This document shows positions 48,202 through 62,013 of a DNA stretch of 64,000 nucleotides, in pieces; within the stretch, counting starts at the first letter, position 1, and the number at the start of each line of letters is the position of its first letter. The notes under the pieces are model-generated. The model did no database searches and was not told the DNA's origin. It saw only the letters and a list, made by a program, of their open reading frames with translations. The stretch covers positions 930,001 to 994,000 of the forward strand of contig JBCAMK010000009.1 in assembly GCA_038503065.1 (NCBI GenBank), given 5' to 3'. Both the position numbers and the translations under genes were made by a program. This stretch comes from Paragyromitra xinjiangensis. Taxonomy: Eukaryota > Ascomycota > Pezizomycetes > Pezizales > Discinaceae.

Positions 48202-49892
48202 TTATTCAACTCCCCATAGATCCTTCTCCCATGTATCGACCTTCTCCGGCCGCAAACACACGCCATAATCATCCTCATACTCGAACACCTCATCGTCGTC
48301 ATCGTCGTCCAAGCCAGTGATAGCCAAGTCTGTTGGGTAGATCCTCTCCGTCAACGAATACGCTGCTCCAGTGACTGCCCTAGTCGCAATCTTTGCTGCG
48401 ATGGAGAACATCAGTCCTGCGATATAAGATGATGGCCTGACAACGACAACATTTGCTAACCCAGCAGCTCCGGATAACATGATGGAAGACGCTGAACGAG
48501 TAAGGCGGGGTTTCGTTGTGGTGGAGATGGGATCGAAGAGACGATGTGGTGGGGCACGAGGGGGAGTAGTGACTTCGGACCAATTATCTTCTGACTGGCA
48601 GTCAGAGCCAGACCAGAGCGTGGGAGTTGATGCAGCTGAGGGGGTGGGTGAGCCTCGAGAAGGCTCGGTGCATTCCGTGGACTCTGTTTCGATGCTTATT
48701 AACGAAGATGAGCGGTCACGGCGTTTGGCAATGCCGATTTGTCGAGTTTGAGATGGAGTACACCATTTTGGACTGGTACAAGGCGTGGAGGCGCATGATG
48801 AAGGAGTGCTTATTGTGGAGAATGCGTTGGTACCGGTGAGTTGAGGAGGTGCCGTGCAAGAGCGAGAAACACCAAAACTCTTCGGTGTCGTGAAGCCTTG
48901 CCATTCTGTCAAGTCCACGGACGGGAGAGATTCCTCTCTTGGCGAGGCATTCTCTAGAGAAAGGGTACCCGTTGAGGCAGTAGAAGCCATTTCTTTCTCC
49001 AAATACTTTGGCTTTGGAGTGAGCTCAAACCCTCCGAAGAGGTCAACCTCTTGCTCTTGTTCAACCTCTTCGACCAATTGCTCTTTCTCCTCCGCTAGCA
49101 CATTTTCAACAGCCCTCAAATCAACTGATGCGGTCCTACTTGGTCTCCTCCAAACCTTGGACGGTTGTAGTACCTCAAACACCTCTGCCTCTCTTACGCG
49201 TGAATCCCCCGTCCTCTGAAAGGGACACACAGTGATTTCATAGGCTAGTACCTTAACCAACACGCCCCTAAACTCAATAGCTTTCACAGCCTCACCGTCC
49301 TCAGGCCTAATCATACTGTCAATTTCTGAACCTTTACCATAAACCAGTCATGGATAAAAACTAACTCAAGAATCTCTAGTCTCCAAAAACTCCCCGGACG
49401 AATCTGAAGACAAAAAGTCCCTCGTCCGTCAACATTCCAACACTGACTCCTAGAGAGAACCGGTCGTAATGCCGAACCAGACTGGAGGAACGCGATATCA
49501 TGTGGAATAGTCTTATAAATCCTTATAGGCCCTATACAAACAAAACATATCAGTTCTGAGCACTCCATGAGGACAAAAACCCCAATTGAGTAACAACACA
49601 TACCCGACGCGATAGTCCTCTCCGTCGGACTCGTCCATGGCAACAATTGGCCCCCCAAACTCGACGTCGAATTAAAACTAACAATTCTCGCCGACGAGTG
49701 AGCAAACAACAAATCGATATTATTCTGCACCGAACCCCCTGCACTGCCATATTCCGTGCTTGCTGAAGATGAGGGACTTGACCGTGCAGTACTAGGCCGT
49801 GAGGTACTTCTGGAAAGTTGGACAGGTACAGACGCGACTCGACGTGGGCCGGTCATGAATCTCCGTTGTGAAGGCGGTGGTGTCTGCATCAT
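48202..49892 (-). CDS. inp1: Inheritance of peroxisomes protein 1 (Inp1)
   Basis: Peripheral peroxisomal protein; yeast Inp1 tethers peroxisomes to the cell cortex through Pex3. Three exons (49892-49604, 49531-49366, 49315-48202) give 522 residues. The N-terminus is Ser/Arg-rich. The conserved Inp1 domain is seen across the first two introns: GPIRIYKTIPHDIAFLQSGS, LRPVLSRSQCWNVDGRGTF and LQIRPGSFWRLEIL, ending with KVLAYEITVCPFQRT. Intron 2 (50 nt) was placed with GTTAGT and GACAG, the only frame-keeping pair. The C-terminal half is low-complexity and Ser/Thr/Pro-rich, with an acidic stretch (DDDDDDEVFEYEDD) near the end. The first two codons are both ATG (49892 and 49889). Confidence 0.82.
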
Positions 49893-51120
49893 AGGCTGCT
49901 TATATGTAGTCTAACAGATCACTGCTATAGATAGGACGAATCACCGAAGCACAATGAAGAGCTCGAGATGCAGTAGCAGTAACAAGACGTCACTTGACCA
50001 AAACACCGTGACGTGACGTGACGGAGAGACGTGACGAGAAAGACGAAGTCACGAGACGAGAGAAAAGAAAAAAGGGACCAGAAAAATGGTTTCAGAAGAA
50101 CTAAAACAAACGCTACGAAGGAAGGGACGAAAACTAGGGAAGAAAGAAAGAAAGAAGGGCTATATTAATGGGAAGGCTGGAGCCTTTAACTCTTCTCAGG
50201 GGAGTCGTGGGGGGAGAAGAACACGAGCTTTGGCCCCCTGGATAACGAAGTCTAGCCTGAACGGCATCGGACGGTTGCGCACAGCGGGCGGCTATCAAAC
50301 ACCAGTGTTTGTCGTATCCTCCCCTAATTCTCCTCTATCGCCATTCACGAAGCGAGAGAGCAAGATGGGATGACGTGACCTGATATACCGAGCTATTCAT
50401 AACCTTCAATAGAGGGGTTTAATAATATTAATCTTTCTATGAATGTTCCATGGATGGCATCTTCACAATCTGTCCTGCGTTTGAGGTGCTGCAGGGTATT
50501 GGGGTGCTGCAGGGGCAGTCCGATATCGAAGATGCCTTCCTCTCGTTGCTATCCGCCCCATCCCTTGTAGTTACGGCAACACCCGTACCTTGCGACCACA
50601 AAGCTTGAAACACTGCAAGGAGCCCCATGGCGAAAGACTGCCGCAGCCTTGCACTTGGTGGGCTTGTTTTCACTCCAAACGAGAAAGTCCCCACTTACCC
50701 CTCATATCCCCCTCCCCACCACACCACATCATATCATCAAGCGCAAAGCCCTTGTAAACATAGTCCGGAGGTTTGATTAAAATGTCCCGGAAAAGGAGGG
50801 AAATCGAAATCGAAAAACTTCAAATCCCACTTTACGCGCTACACCAACTGAGTAGAAGTAGAGACATGTATGAACAAGAGCTTGAGATATTTCGAAAAAG
50901 AAAGAACCAGGACCTGAAAAAAGAAAGAAAAAAATACAAGGACGCTCCATACCCCCAATTGCCCATACACACACCCACAAACCTTCTCATACTCCACTAT
51001 CATCCTATCCTAGTTCTTCGCTAATCTAAGAAAAACACCACCGACACCGTTTCCCTCCTTTTCCTTTCTGGCGCCCTTAACAATTCAACCCATACGCATC
51101 TATTTGTCAACACCTTTTTT
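49893..51120. other. Intergenic region; putative Inp1 promoter with TGACG cluster
   Basis: 1.2 kb. At 49985-50056 TGACG/CGTCA cores are clustered, including GACGTCAC and GTGACGTGACGTGACG. The right part (50780-51120) is A-rich on the plus strand and is followed by the 3' end of the dihydrolipoamide dehydrogenase gene. The 83- and 95-codon plus-strand frames here look non-coding. Confidence 0.45.
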
Positions 51121-53022
<1,902 letters not shown>

Positions 53023-55200
53023 GGCTATGCGTTCGGGATTGTAAGGAATCTAGATATAATTAATTGAAGAGGTAGCGAAGATATCAAGTAGATATCAAAG
53101 ACGAGATGAAAAGACGTGCAGTAAACTTGGTGGTGATGGCTAGAGTCCTTTGGGGCGAAGTTTTTTTAAACTGGAGGAGAGGAAACCCAGAGTTCAAGTT
53201 TCTCACTGGTTGGGGCGAATGGCGGAACCTCCATAGACCGGGTAAGGACGCTTGGCGACGACGACGATAGCCGGTGTCCGTGGCCACACAAGAAATTACT
53301 CAGCGGCACCATACAGTAGGCCATACAGTAAGACGAAATCATTCCGAGAGTCTCATTCCGAGGGGCCCGATTGAAGAGCAAGCTTTCTCCTTATCCCCCG
53401 AATTTTCGAGGTGTTTCTCTCCTTGCCTCCTGCTTTGCTTGCACGACTTAAATTGTAATTCTCAATCCTAGGGGCAACCTTCCATCTCCACTCCACGGAG
53501 TCGGAGTGTCATTCAAATTATCCCTAAACTTCTCTCCACCGGTTACTCGTCCACGTGAGCCTCACTGAAACTGTCATCTAAGAACATCAATCGTGGAATT
53601 GTTGAGAAATCTGGGTACGGCTACCAACGGGGGCCCAGGATAATTATGACACCGATTTGGGTCTTCCGAGCGACCTAATCGGGATTTTGATTAGCAACGA
53701 TGGCGAGCCATGGATGTTCCCCCACAAACAAGGATTCTAGAGGCCAAGTCACAATTTGTCACTCGTAACATCGGGATGTTTCTTCCTAGACGAATGAAGA
53801 AACGGCGAAAGGATAAGTCGGAAACGTTGAAACCCGCGGATAAACTCTACCCAAATCAGAAGTCCCACCGGAAAATCTACCAACAACACCCCAGGAGTAG
53901 GGATAGGTATATGTAAGCAAAGCACCTAGTACCATCTTCTTCCTGTGACCCGTGGTACCAAATATAGGCTAGCCTTTTTAGGCGGGTTTCGGTAATTGAG
54001 GGAACTAAATCACCAATCACGACACAAGACACTGCTTGGGCCAATCCTTTATTATGTCCATGAGTTACCGTATGGTAACTCACATACAAGCTGCGAATCC
54101 GTTATTAAAAGATGCATGGAGCCCTTATGTTCAACACCTACCAGTTGCTCCTTTATGAAAGCGATGAACAGGCCCCTAAATCCGGTGACGTTGGGGGAGA
54201 TTACTATACCATGCAGTGAGGTACCGCTGAAGCCGTTGGAGTAAAAATATTTCTTGATGGTTAAGTCTGATGGGACGGGAGTCCGAAACAGACAAAACAG
54301 TCATCAGCGGTGAGTGAAAATGGAGGGAGGGTGAAGGTTTGGACGTGATCAGGGGCATGATCAAAGCGGGTGGAGGTTGGGCTTGTGAGACATACTGAAG
54401 GGGACTAATACCACCGCATTGTCGAGTGATTGTTTGGGCTGAGCTACCAGGAACAGAGTACCGCCACCTATACTGGAATGTCTCGGGAATAGCCAAAACA
54501 CCCAAGTTGAAACAACATGATAGGGCTGCTATTATTGGCTGAGACGGTTCGATCCCGATTATTTCGATTGGCCTAACGTGTACCATGATTGGTTTCAATT
54601 GAGCCTAAGAAATTATTCAACCAACCAAGACACAATCCCCATCCTGTGGTCTCAGCTCAATCATGTTAGCCATCCCCGAGGTAGTTCGGCAGCATGTAAT
54701 CAACACTTTGGTTAGCCAACCGGAGAGCCCGAAAATGGCTACTGGTCTCACGTGGCAAGGTAAATAATAAGGTTTAGGTCACAATATATCACTCGATGAG
54801 ATGAAGTGGAGTAGCCGACATGTGATGGTACCTATCTGTTAGGCGATAGAAACTGGGCGGGAATGTTTAACGTAAATCCAAGAGTTCAACATGCATGAAT
54901 TTACATCTTCAAAGGAAGGTTGATTACATAAGATACTCCTCCGATTACTGTACGAGGGATTTCATAAGCTACATATAAAGATCAAGCCCTGAATTTACCT
55001 AATCGAAAGTGTGACTCTATTATGCACGAAGGAAACTTCAAATTGTTATTTAGAAATAAATTTTTTATGAGACTAAACAATGCCAGAATATCAAGTCGAA
55101 AATACGAGCAAATTAACCACAGCAAAAAGATCAGCGTACACTTGTCCAACCAAAGACCTTTTCTTTGGTGCTCCAGGTTTCTTGCTCGAGTCCGTGGAGA
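53023..55200. other. Intergenic region
   Basis: 2.2 kb. The left end is the LPD1 promoter. A perfect 9-bp hairpin (TGAGTTACC-GTAT-GGTAACTCA) lies at 54061-54082. A CACGTG E-box lies near 53551. A 140-codon minus-strand frame at 54176-54598 resembles nothing and is not called. Confidence 0.4.
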
Positions 55201-55964
55201 CTACATGGCTGCTAAGTTCGCACATGCAATACGTGTGCCATTGCCGACAGAATTGTGAATCACGATTGACCGATTCCCAATAAATGCGACCGCATCTGGG
55301 TTCAAAGAAATGTACGCATCCTTATGCTCAGACTGCACCATGACTATAACGCAAAGAAACGAGGTGAGCTTCATGCCATGTAAGTGTACACAAGTTAGGA
55401 ATGAGGACTTACTCGAGCCCTCAGGATATTGCGGTATCCTAACATGCTTTCCCGAAAGGTCACCAATCTCACAAGCTCCTGGATCCCCAGGGTCACAGGC
55501 AGCACGTGGTTTCTCGGGCTAGGTTAATTATAGTTATCAGTTTTATCTATGTACCTTGAAATGTAGCAGAAGTTTGGATATTACCTTATATGGATCAAAA
55601 TGCCCGAGGGTACCCGCGCAGTTCCCATCACCCGGGACTTGCCCCGTATGAACATGGTATGCAAACGGACCTAGTGAGCTGTCTGAAATATTCAGTTTGA
55701 CGCTGATTGTGACACCCTGTCCGTCTTGGTTTGGCCTAAATTCGATGGTGCCGTCAACGATAGAGGTGGCGGAATGGCTGAAATGTGCAGCGTACCTGAA
55801 ACAATGAGCCAAAGTTAAAAACGATAAATTACTGAGATAGAGAGGAGGGGAGTATGCTACTTCTTGCTTCCAGGATCAACAACCAGGGGAGCATCGCTCG
55901 AAGTGGTAGGAGCAGCAATAGCAGCCGCGAGAAGCAGGAAGGGAGTGAAGAATCTGGGAAGCAT
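55201..55964 (-). CDS. Secreted Cu-only superoxide dismutase-like protein (Sod4/5 type)
   Basis: Extracellular copper SOD of the fungal Sod4/5/6 group that disproportionates superoxide at the cell surface. Four exons (55964-55861, 55795-55585, 55518-55413, 55343-55201) give 187 residues. Signal peptide MLPRFFTPFLLLAAAIAA. Copper-ligand motif AYHVHTGQVP, the next ligand in TLGHFDPYK, cysteines in CDPGDPGACEIGDLSGKH, and the C-terminal SOD signature GNRSIVIHNSVGNGTRIACA. The model ends ANLAAM with no Ser/Thr-rich linker or hydrophobic GPI signal. Most surface SODs of this group carry such a tail, so this one is predicted to be freely secreted, unless a further exon was missed. The junctions all restore family sequence. 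Confidence 0.88.
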
Positions 55965-57023
55965 TTTGTATGGTGGCTTCTAGCTACGGTCTGAAAATGT
56001 CTACTTTTGGATACCGTGAAGAGTGCACTCTATCATAAAGAGGTCTTTAGCAGAGTGAGAGGATCGGTGGTCTGGGGGAAAGTATAGGAAGAGGATACTC
56101 CATGGTTTTAAGGGACTGTAAGTGAAACTAAACGTAGAATTTGGAGAGTGGGACAAGGAACTGGTTCATGAAAGTCTTTATATGGGTTCGCACAGAACAG
56201 AGGAAGTTACGGGCGCAGCCTTTAGTACAAGTTACTTGAGCAATGTCTTTATAGAAAACAATCTCCTAACCCCATAATGTCTCTATTGGGATAAGAAGTG
56301 TTTTTATTTCGAAATTAAATGTTGCTGAGCTGACAATACCAACGTTATGGTACTACATGTAATCTCCGGGAAAAACTCTGATGATATCGCGTCAGATCTG
56401 TCATCCTTATTGTTAAAGAGTGAAATGTTATAAGGTTTCGCTAACCTTAGGGGGTGAGTGAATGTGCACCCCACACCTTTAGTAACCAACCCAGAGCCTA
56501 ATTCTCGTGTTTAAGAAAAGCACTTTAGCTACATGTAATACTTCCGAGACAAGCCGACACGTTGATACCTCTTCTCTTAAGAAACAAGCCACCTCAATCT
56601 GCCACGTTCACTTCCAGGCAGTAAGGAATTGGAGAGGAGATAAGATTTTAATACGGACTGGCTGAATAGTATGAGAACAGACCGCGAATACTAAACTAAC
56701 GCCGGGCTAAATAATCTCGTACGCAGTCTGATCTGACCTGGAGGATAGAATTAACCACATATTTCTGTGTGTTTAAGTGCTGTTGGGCAGTTTCCAACCC
56801 TGACCCTGGCTTTATCAGCATACAATCTTATCTTATCTCATCAGTAAACTCACACCACAAACCGTCACAGAAGCCCTAACTCCTAGCCCACACACACTCA
56901 ACCTCCACGCGCCCAGGCCCGAAAATATCGTATTGTGAACTAATCAACGCAGTAACATCAACACCCAAAGACGACCCACGATACCTCCCGACAATAACCA
57001 GCACCACCGACGATAATAATACC
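55965..57023. other. Intergenic region between SOD and eL6 genes
   Basis: 1.06 kb divergent spacer. Two TACATGTA palindromes at 56354 and 56530. No gene recognised. The right end is the eL6 promoter. Confidence 0.4.
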
Positions 57024-57852
57024 ATGTCGAATAAGTCAGTGACATTCGGTTCCGGGACTAGGGAGATCCCCGCCAGCAAGGCGAGCAAATGGTACCCGGC
57101 TGAGGACAATTTGGCGCCCAAGAAGGTACAGTTCCTCGAGTGTTTTGAGATTTGGTCGAGGAGCAAGAGCAGCAGGAAGCTATAGGAGGAATTTTCCATG
57201 GGAGAATCCCTGTCAATTGTCTTCCTGGGGAGCTGTTTTGTTTTTGTTTTTTTGGCCTTGAAAATGGTTCAATTCACGAACAAATATACTGACTCATGCA
57301 GGTCCGCAAAGCTCCAAGACCTGCCACTCTCCGCCCTTCGCTCGTACCCGGCTCCGTCTTGATTATTCTCGCTGGTCGATTCCGTGGGAAGCGTGTCGTC
57401 TTCCTCAAGAACCTCGGAAACGGTGTTCTCCTCGTCACAGGTCCCTTCAAGATCAACGGTGTTCCCCTCCGCCGCGTAAACGCCCGGTACGTCATCGCGA
57501 CCTCAACCAAGGTCGAGCTCGAAGGTGTCAATGTAGACAAATTTGATGAGAAGTACTTTGCACGCGAGAAGGAGGCCAAGAAGACTAAGGAGGAGGAATT
57601 TTATGAGAGTGGAAAGAAAGTCGAGGTTCGTTTTTCCTGACCCGTAGGACAGTATTCGGAGGAGAAGATTGATATTGATTTGGTTTTACGGCAATATAGA
57701 AGAAGCCCACTCCCGACGCCCGCAAGAGCGACCAAAAGGAAGTCGACGCTGCTCTCGTTAAGGCTATCAAACAAACCCCTCACCTTTCCAACTACCTCGC
57801 CTCCAACTTCTCGTTGAGCAAGGGCGATAGGCCGCACTTGATGAAGTGGTAG
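57024..57852 (+). CDS. rpl6: 60S ribosomal protein eL6
   Basis: Large-subunit ribosomal protein. Three exons (57024-57125, 57302-57625, 57700-57852) give 192 residues, normal for fungi. The first exon encodes [20 protein letters not shown] and KWYPAEDN. The core KOW-like fold appears as [40 protein letters not shown] and [19 protein letters not shown]. The C-terminus [23 protein letters not shown] is the eL6 signature. Intron 1 is long (176 nt), as is common for fungal ribosomal genes. Confidence 0.96.
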
Positions 57853-58351
57853 ATGTGGTGTTTGGGAAAATTTGAATTTGGTTTTCTTAGGTTTGGGAGG
57901 CATATACAACATTTCAAGCTTTGTTTGTATGCGTGGAATGAAACAATCAAAAAAAATCAGGCTTCAGATGCGTCAAGAATAAAGGCAAACGGGGATCTTT
58001 CTTTTTCCTTCTCTCTTGGGAGAATTAGTGGGCGGCCCGAGAGGGAATTGTGTATCAAAATGCCAAACTAACCAAAATTACTGTTCATTGCAATTCACGG
58101 GAGTTTGGGATGGGGAAGTGTTATTTTGTTTTTGTGCATTGTAATTGAAACTTACCACTCACTTATTCTCAGTCCAGGTTGGTTTACCAAGAACCCTTGG
58201 GATAATTGCAAGCATGATCTTTATTGGTTTTCCAAAAATCTCCAACTTGTGCCTTCTAAACCGAGTTTTGAACTTGACAGGATTACGGTAAATTGTATAT
58301 GTTTAGAAAGGACTATCAAGTGAATGTTCGAAAGCTCCAAGCTTGCTTCTA
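57853..58351. other. Intergenic region
   Basis: 0.5 kb between convergent genes, T-rich; 3' UTRs only. Confidence 0.5.
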
Positions 58352-59700
58352 TCATCCACTCGACCCATTCCGGCTAGAGCCTACCCCAAATTCTGCAAGG
58401 AGGCTTCCCATATCCTTCTTCTTATAATCCCGGAGAACCTTCGGTTTTTTGACTGTAGATAGGACGCTATATGACGTCGCCCCTGAAGCTAGTGTAGCTT
58501 GTGGATACGGTATAGCGCTGTTATGCTTCCGCTTCGTGCTAGTCAAACTATTCTCTCTCCGAAATACTGTCGGAGTCCTGGCACCAACTCTCCTAGGTAT
58601 AGGTTGTGAAGCCTCAAGCCTCACTTGCAGGACCAGCTTTTGGAGCTCATTCTCTCCCCCGCCCTTTCCCCTTGTAATCTTCAATACGTTAAGGGGATCC
58701 TCGATCGTGTCGGCAACTCTAGAATCAGCTATCCATCCAAACTTGCAAATTTCTCTTAACCCAGTGACCCCACACCCAGTAACATCCACAATCACCAAAC
58801 TCTTAATCCAGCTTAGATACTCCAACGACCTTGCAGTAACCTGTGAATGATTCCTTGCAACCAACACCTTCAACATGGTGAGCTTTCCTTGTCGAGCCGC
58901 AGCCATCGCCCAAGTCCTGATGATACCGTCATCGATATCGAGGTCCTGGTGGTGTTTGGATATATTGAGAGCACCCAGATTTGGCAGATTCGGGAGCTCA
59001 AGGAAATCAAAACGTGTATAGCCGATTGAAGCTTGTAGATCGAGATCCACAAGCCATTTAAAGGACGGGCACGACACTGGAGTGATGAGAGAGTCTATGG
59101 GTATGAACTGGTTGATGCAGGCTTTTCGATTACGCTGTTGAGGAGCACCAAGAGCACATGTGAAGTCAAGTTCGTGCTATCACCCCGTCTAACTTAGGTT
59201 TGTTCAGATCACAAAGAGACAAGGGGGTTAAATACGCCATAGACTGAAGCAAACAGAGCCCAAATTCGAAAATTGTCCTGTCCTCTGCACCAAGAAGTTG
59301 TTAGTATCACATTTAAAAAGAAGTATAGAGGATAGTTAGAATAAAGGGGTTTTTACGTCAACAATACATCGTCCCAGATATGTTTCATGATCTCCCACGG
59401 AACGGCCTCCAATGCCTCAACACTCAATTCCCTCAAATTATTGTTCAAAAACCGCCTTACTATATTCCATAACGATGAAGGGCCATCCTCTTTGTGCCGG
59501 AGAGGATTTCCTCCATCTTTGACACAGACCGCTAATTGTTTGTGCTTCGTCAGTGTCCAATCAGGCAGCCGTGAGGCCTCGACAATGGTTTCGGAAAATA
59601 CATTCCCGTTCTCGTCGAATTTAGAATTATTAAGGAAGTTGCTGTATCCTTCGAGAACTGAATCACGAGCTGAGCTATATTTTACCTTCCTGGGGGGCAT
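58352..59700 (-). CDS. F-box/leucine-rich-like conserved fungal protein
   Basis: Protein of unknown function. Three exons (59700-59357, 59284-59221, 59134-58352) give 396 residues. A basic N-terminus is followed by LRELSVEALEAVPWEIMKHI, which looks like a degenerate F-box, then NFRIWALFASVYGVFNP after intron 1. The middle has short leucine-rich units (LPNLGALNISKHHQDLDI, LKVLVARNHSQVTARSLEYL, IKSLVIVDVTGCGVTG). The C-terminal 100 residues are basic and Ser-rich (STKRKHNSAIPYP, VLRDYKKKDMGSLLAEFGV), likely nuclear or disordered. I recall similar proteins in other Pezizomycotina but no named function. Intron 2 uses a weak donor (GTCTCT) but is required by frame. Confidence 0.72.
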
Positions 59701-60790
59701 CGTTTCTGAAGTTGTCGAGCTGCAGAAAAAAACGCGTGAAGGTTGTGGTGGCTTGGGGATACGCGCTTGCTCTTATCACGTGCATCGTGCTTAATTAACG
59801 CCAAGAAATATTATTATCTCATGAAACATCACTCGTTTAGACTATCGGAGCTCTTTGCCTTCACCTGACGCATCCCGCCCCGAATCTCTTATATGCAATA
59901 AGAACAAAGTTGTTTTTACAGTCTTGCAAGCAGTGCGAATACAAAATAAAACCTTAGGCCTCCAGTATATCTGTCTCACACCGCACTAGCCATTAAAACC
60001 CTAGTAATTTCTGGACCAAGCAGGCTAAGACGTTTCAACCAAGTACTCGTGCTCTACAATAATTACCTTAAAACAAGGGTATGGGTTTGGTCAAACAAAC
60101 TGTGAAGCGTTGCCGCGGGGCGAATCAAAAGCTATTGCCACCAAAAGACATTTTCAGGTACTTATGGTAGATCACGAGTATATTGCACAGAATTTGAGTT
60201 TAACGTATCAGATTAGACAATGACCTAAATTTAGGTAAAGTATGCGCTGTAACCGATTATCTCGAGCGGTTATTAGTAACTATGCCTATTATCGATACCA
60301 GGGGAAGGGGGCCTATAATGGTACTCGTTCGTTCTATCATACACCGTCAGCATTTCTTCATATTATGTTTTTCGACTAGTCAAGTAGGACATCTTTGCTA
60401 GGCCAAGTATTTTTAGTATAACTTAGCTATAAGCTCAATAACCATAGTAGCCCAGTTGGCATTAGATGGAAAGCTGGCGACCCGGATTAATAACAGAAAT
60501 GATGATTATTAAGAAATTTTATCGAGATTCTTCTTGTAGTTTCTACGATCTGTGATCCTATGGTCAGGTGCAAGGGTAAATATCAGGAGTGACGTTGCAA
60601 CTTGCCGCTTTTGAGGACGTTATGTCACGGTAAATCCCGCCTTATGTAGGATCCGCCCCGCTGTACATCTTGGGAGCACTCCACTTCTCAACGTCAATCA
60701 TCACCATAACTTTCGGAAGGAACTGCTTTGAGCTCTGTTTACGGATACTCATTAGTCTAACTAATTCCCTAAACCCCTAAAACTCTCGAA
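59701..60790. other. Divergent intergenic region
   Basis: 1.1 kb, AT-rich, no gene recognised. It contains the promoters of the F-box/LRR-like gene and of OTU1. Confidence 0.4.
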
Positions 60791-62013
60791 ATGCGAATCA
60801 AGATCCGCTCCCCCACAGGAACCCAGGTTCTCACTCTACCACCAGAAGCAACAGTCTCCTCTTTACTCAACGAGATTCACTCCAAAACCTCACTTTCAGG
60901 AAGCCTCGATATCAAATTCGGATATCCCCCTAAAGCTCTTCTACTCGATGCACACTCTCCAGATGCGCTGCTGAAAGATCTACCAGAAAAGCTTGAAGGC
61001 GAGCAATTGATCATCTCGGAAAGTGGGAATGGAGGAGCTATCCGTGGAAGCGGTTCAGGAGTTGTGACAAAGAGCGAGGGTACCACAATTGAAACAGGGA
61101 AAGCAGGAGTCTATATTCCACCGTCCTCGGCGGGGTTAAAATCGGATGTACCGTTCTCTTTCTCTGGACAAGGTTCTGCCGCCTTGAACTCTTCTTCCAA
61201 TTCGAAGAGCAACCCTTCACTCGGTTTACCGCGGTCCCTGAAACCTAAGGCCAACAAAGATGATCCTCCAGACGTTCCACTCAAAAACGGACGAGGGACT
61301 GTCGTTTTGAGGGTAATGGAGGATGATAACTCTTGCCTCTTTCGGGCTATCAGTGTAAGGTGTCTTAAGATATTTTTTTAGGGTGGAGAATGATGTCTAA
61401 TAAAGAGAGTAGTATGTGACGACGGGTTCAATGTATACGGTTGAGGAGCTGCGTCAGTTAGTAGCAAGCACTATACAGGAAGATCCGGATACATACTCCG
61501 ATGCTGTGCTGGAGCAGAAAAGAGATGGCTACTGCGAGTGGATCACCATGGAAAGCTCATGGGGAGGTGGCATTGAGTTGGGTATATTTGCTAATTTCTT
61601 TGACATGGAGGTACGTTCGACTCGGGGAAAGCTTTTCGTTATGGAGGGTAGTTGATTGGGAACAGATATGCACACTTGACGTATCCACGGGCGATATGAT
61701 TCGTTTTAACGAAGGGAAGCCAAAGCGAGCAATTGTTGTTTATTCTGGTATCCACTATGACGCCTTAGTACTTTCGCCAGCGGGATCATTGACCAACGAC
61801 CCCACTAATGACGTACGGATATTCGACGCGGACGATAACGAGATGATTGAGGGTGCGCTAGAGTTATGCAGGGAGCTCAAAAAGAGGAAATACTTCACCG
61901 ATACGAAGAATTTTGCACTAAAATGCAACATTTGCGGAACTGGCTTGAAGGGAGAGAAGGCTGCGGTGGATCATGCATCCAAAACGGGGCATTCAGATTT
62001 CGGAGAGTTTTAG
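60791..62013 (+). CDS. otu1: Ubiquitin thioesterase OTU1 (YOD1 type)
   Basis: Cysteine deubiquitinase that works with the p97/Cdc48 ATPase in ERAD and protein quality control. Three exons (60791-61354, 61413-61610, 61666-62013) give 369 residues. An N-terminal UBX-like domain (MRIKIRSPTGTQVLTLPPEA) binds Cdc48 in the family. The OTU domain begins at GTVVLRVMEDDNSCLFRAIS with the catalytic Cys in DDNSC, then WGGGIELGIFANFFDMEICT, and the catalytic His in YSGIHYDAL. A C-terminal C2H2 finger follows (CNICGTGLKGEKAAVDHASKTGH). The linker is Ser/Gly-rich. All catalytic residues are present. Confidence 0.95.

Noticed and set aside
54538..54570. tRNA-like GGTTCGATCCC motif
   Set aside because: No acceptor or anticodon stem fits around it.
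54176..54598. 140-codon minus-strand ORF
   Set aside because: No family resemblance, no splice partners and no coding-like periodicity by eye.
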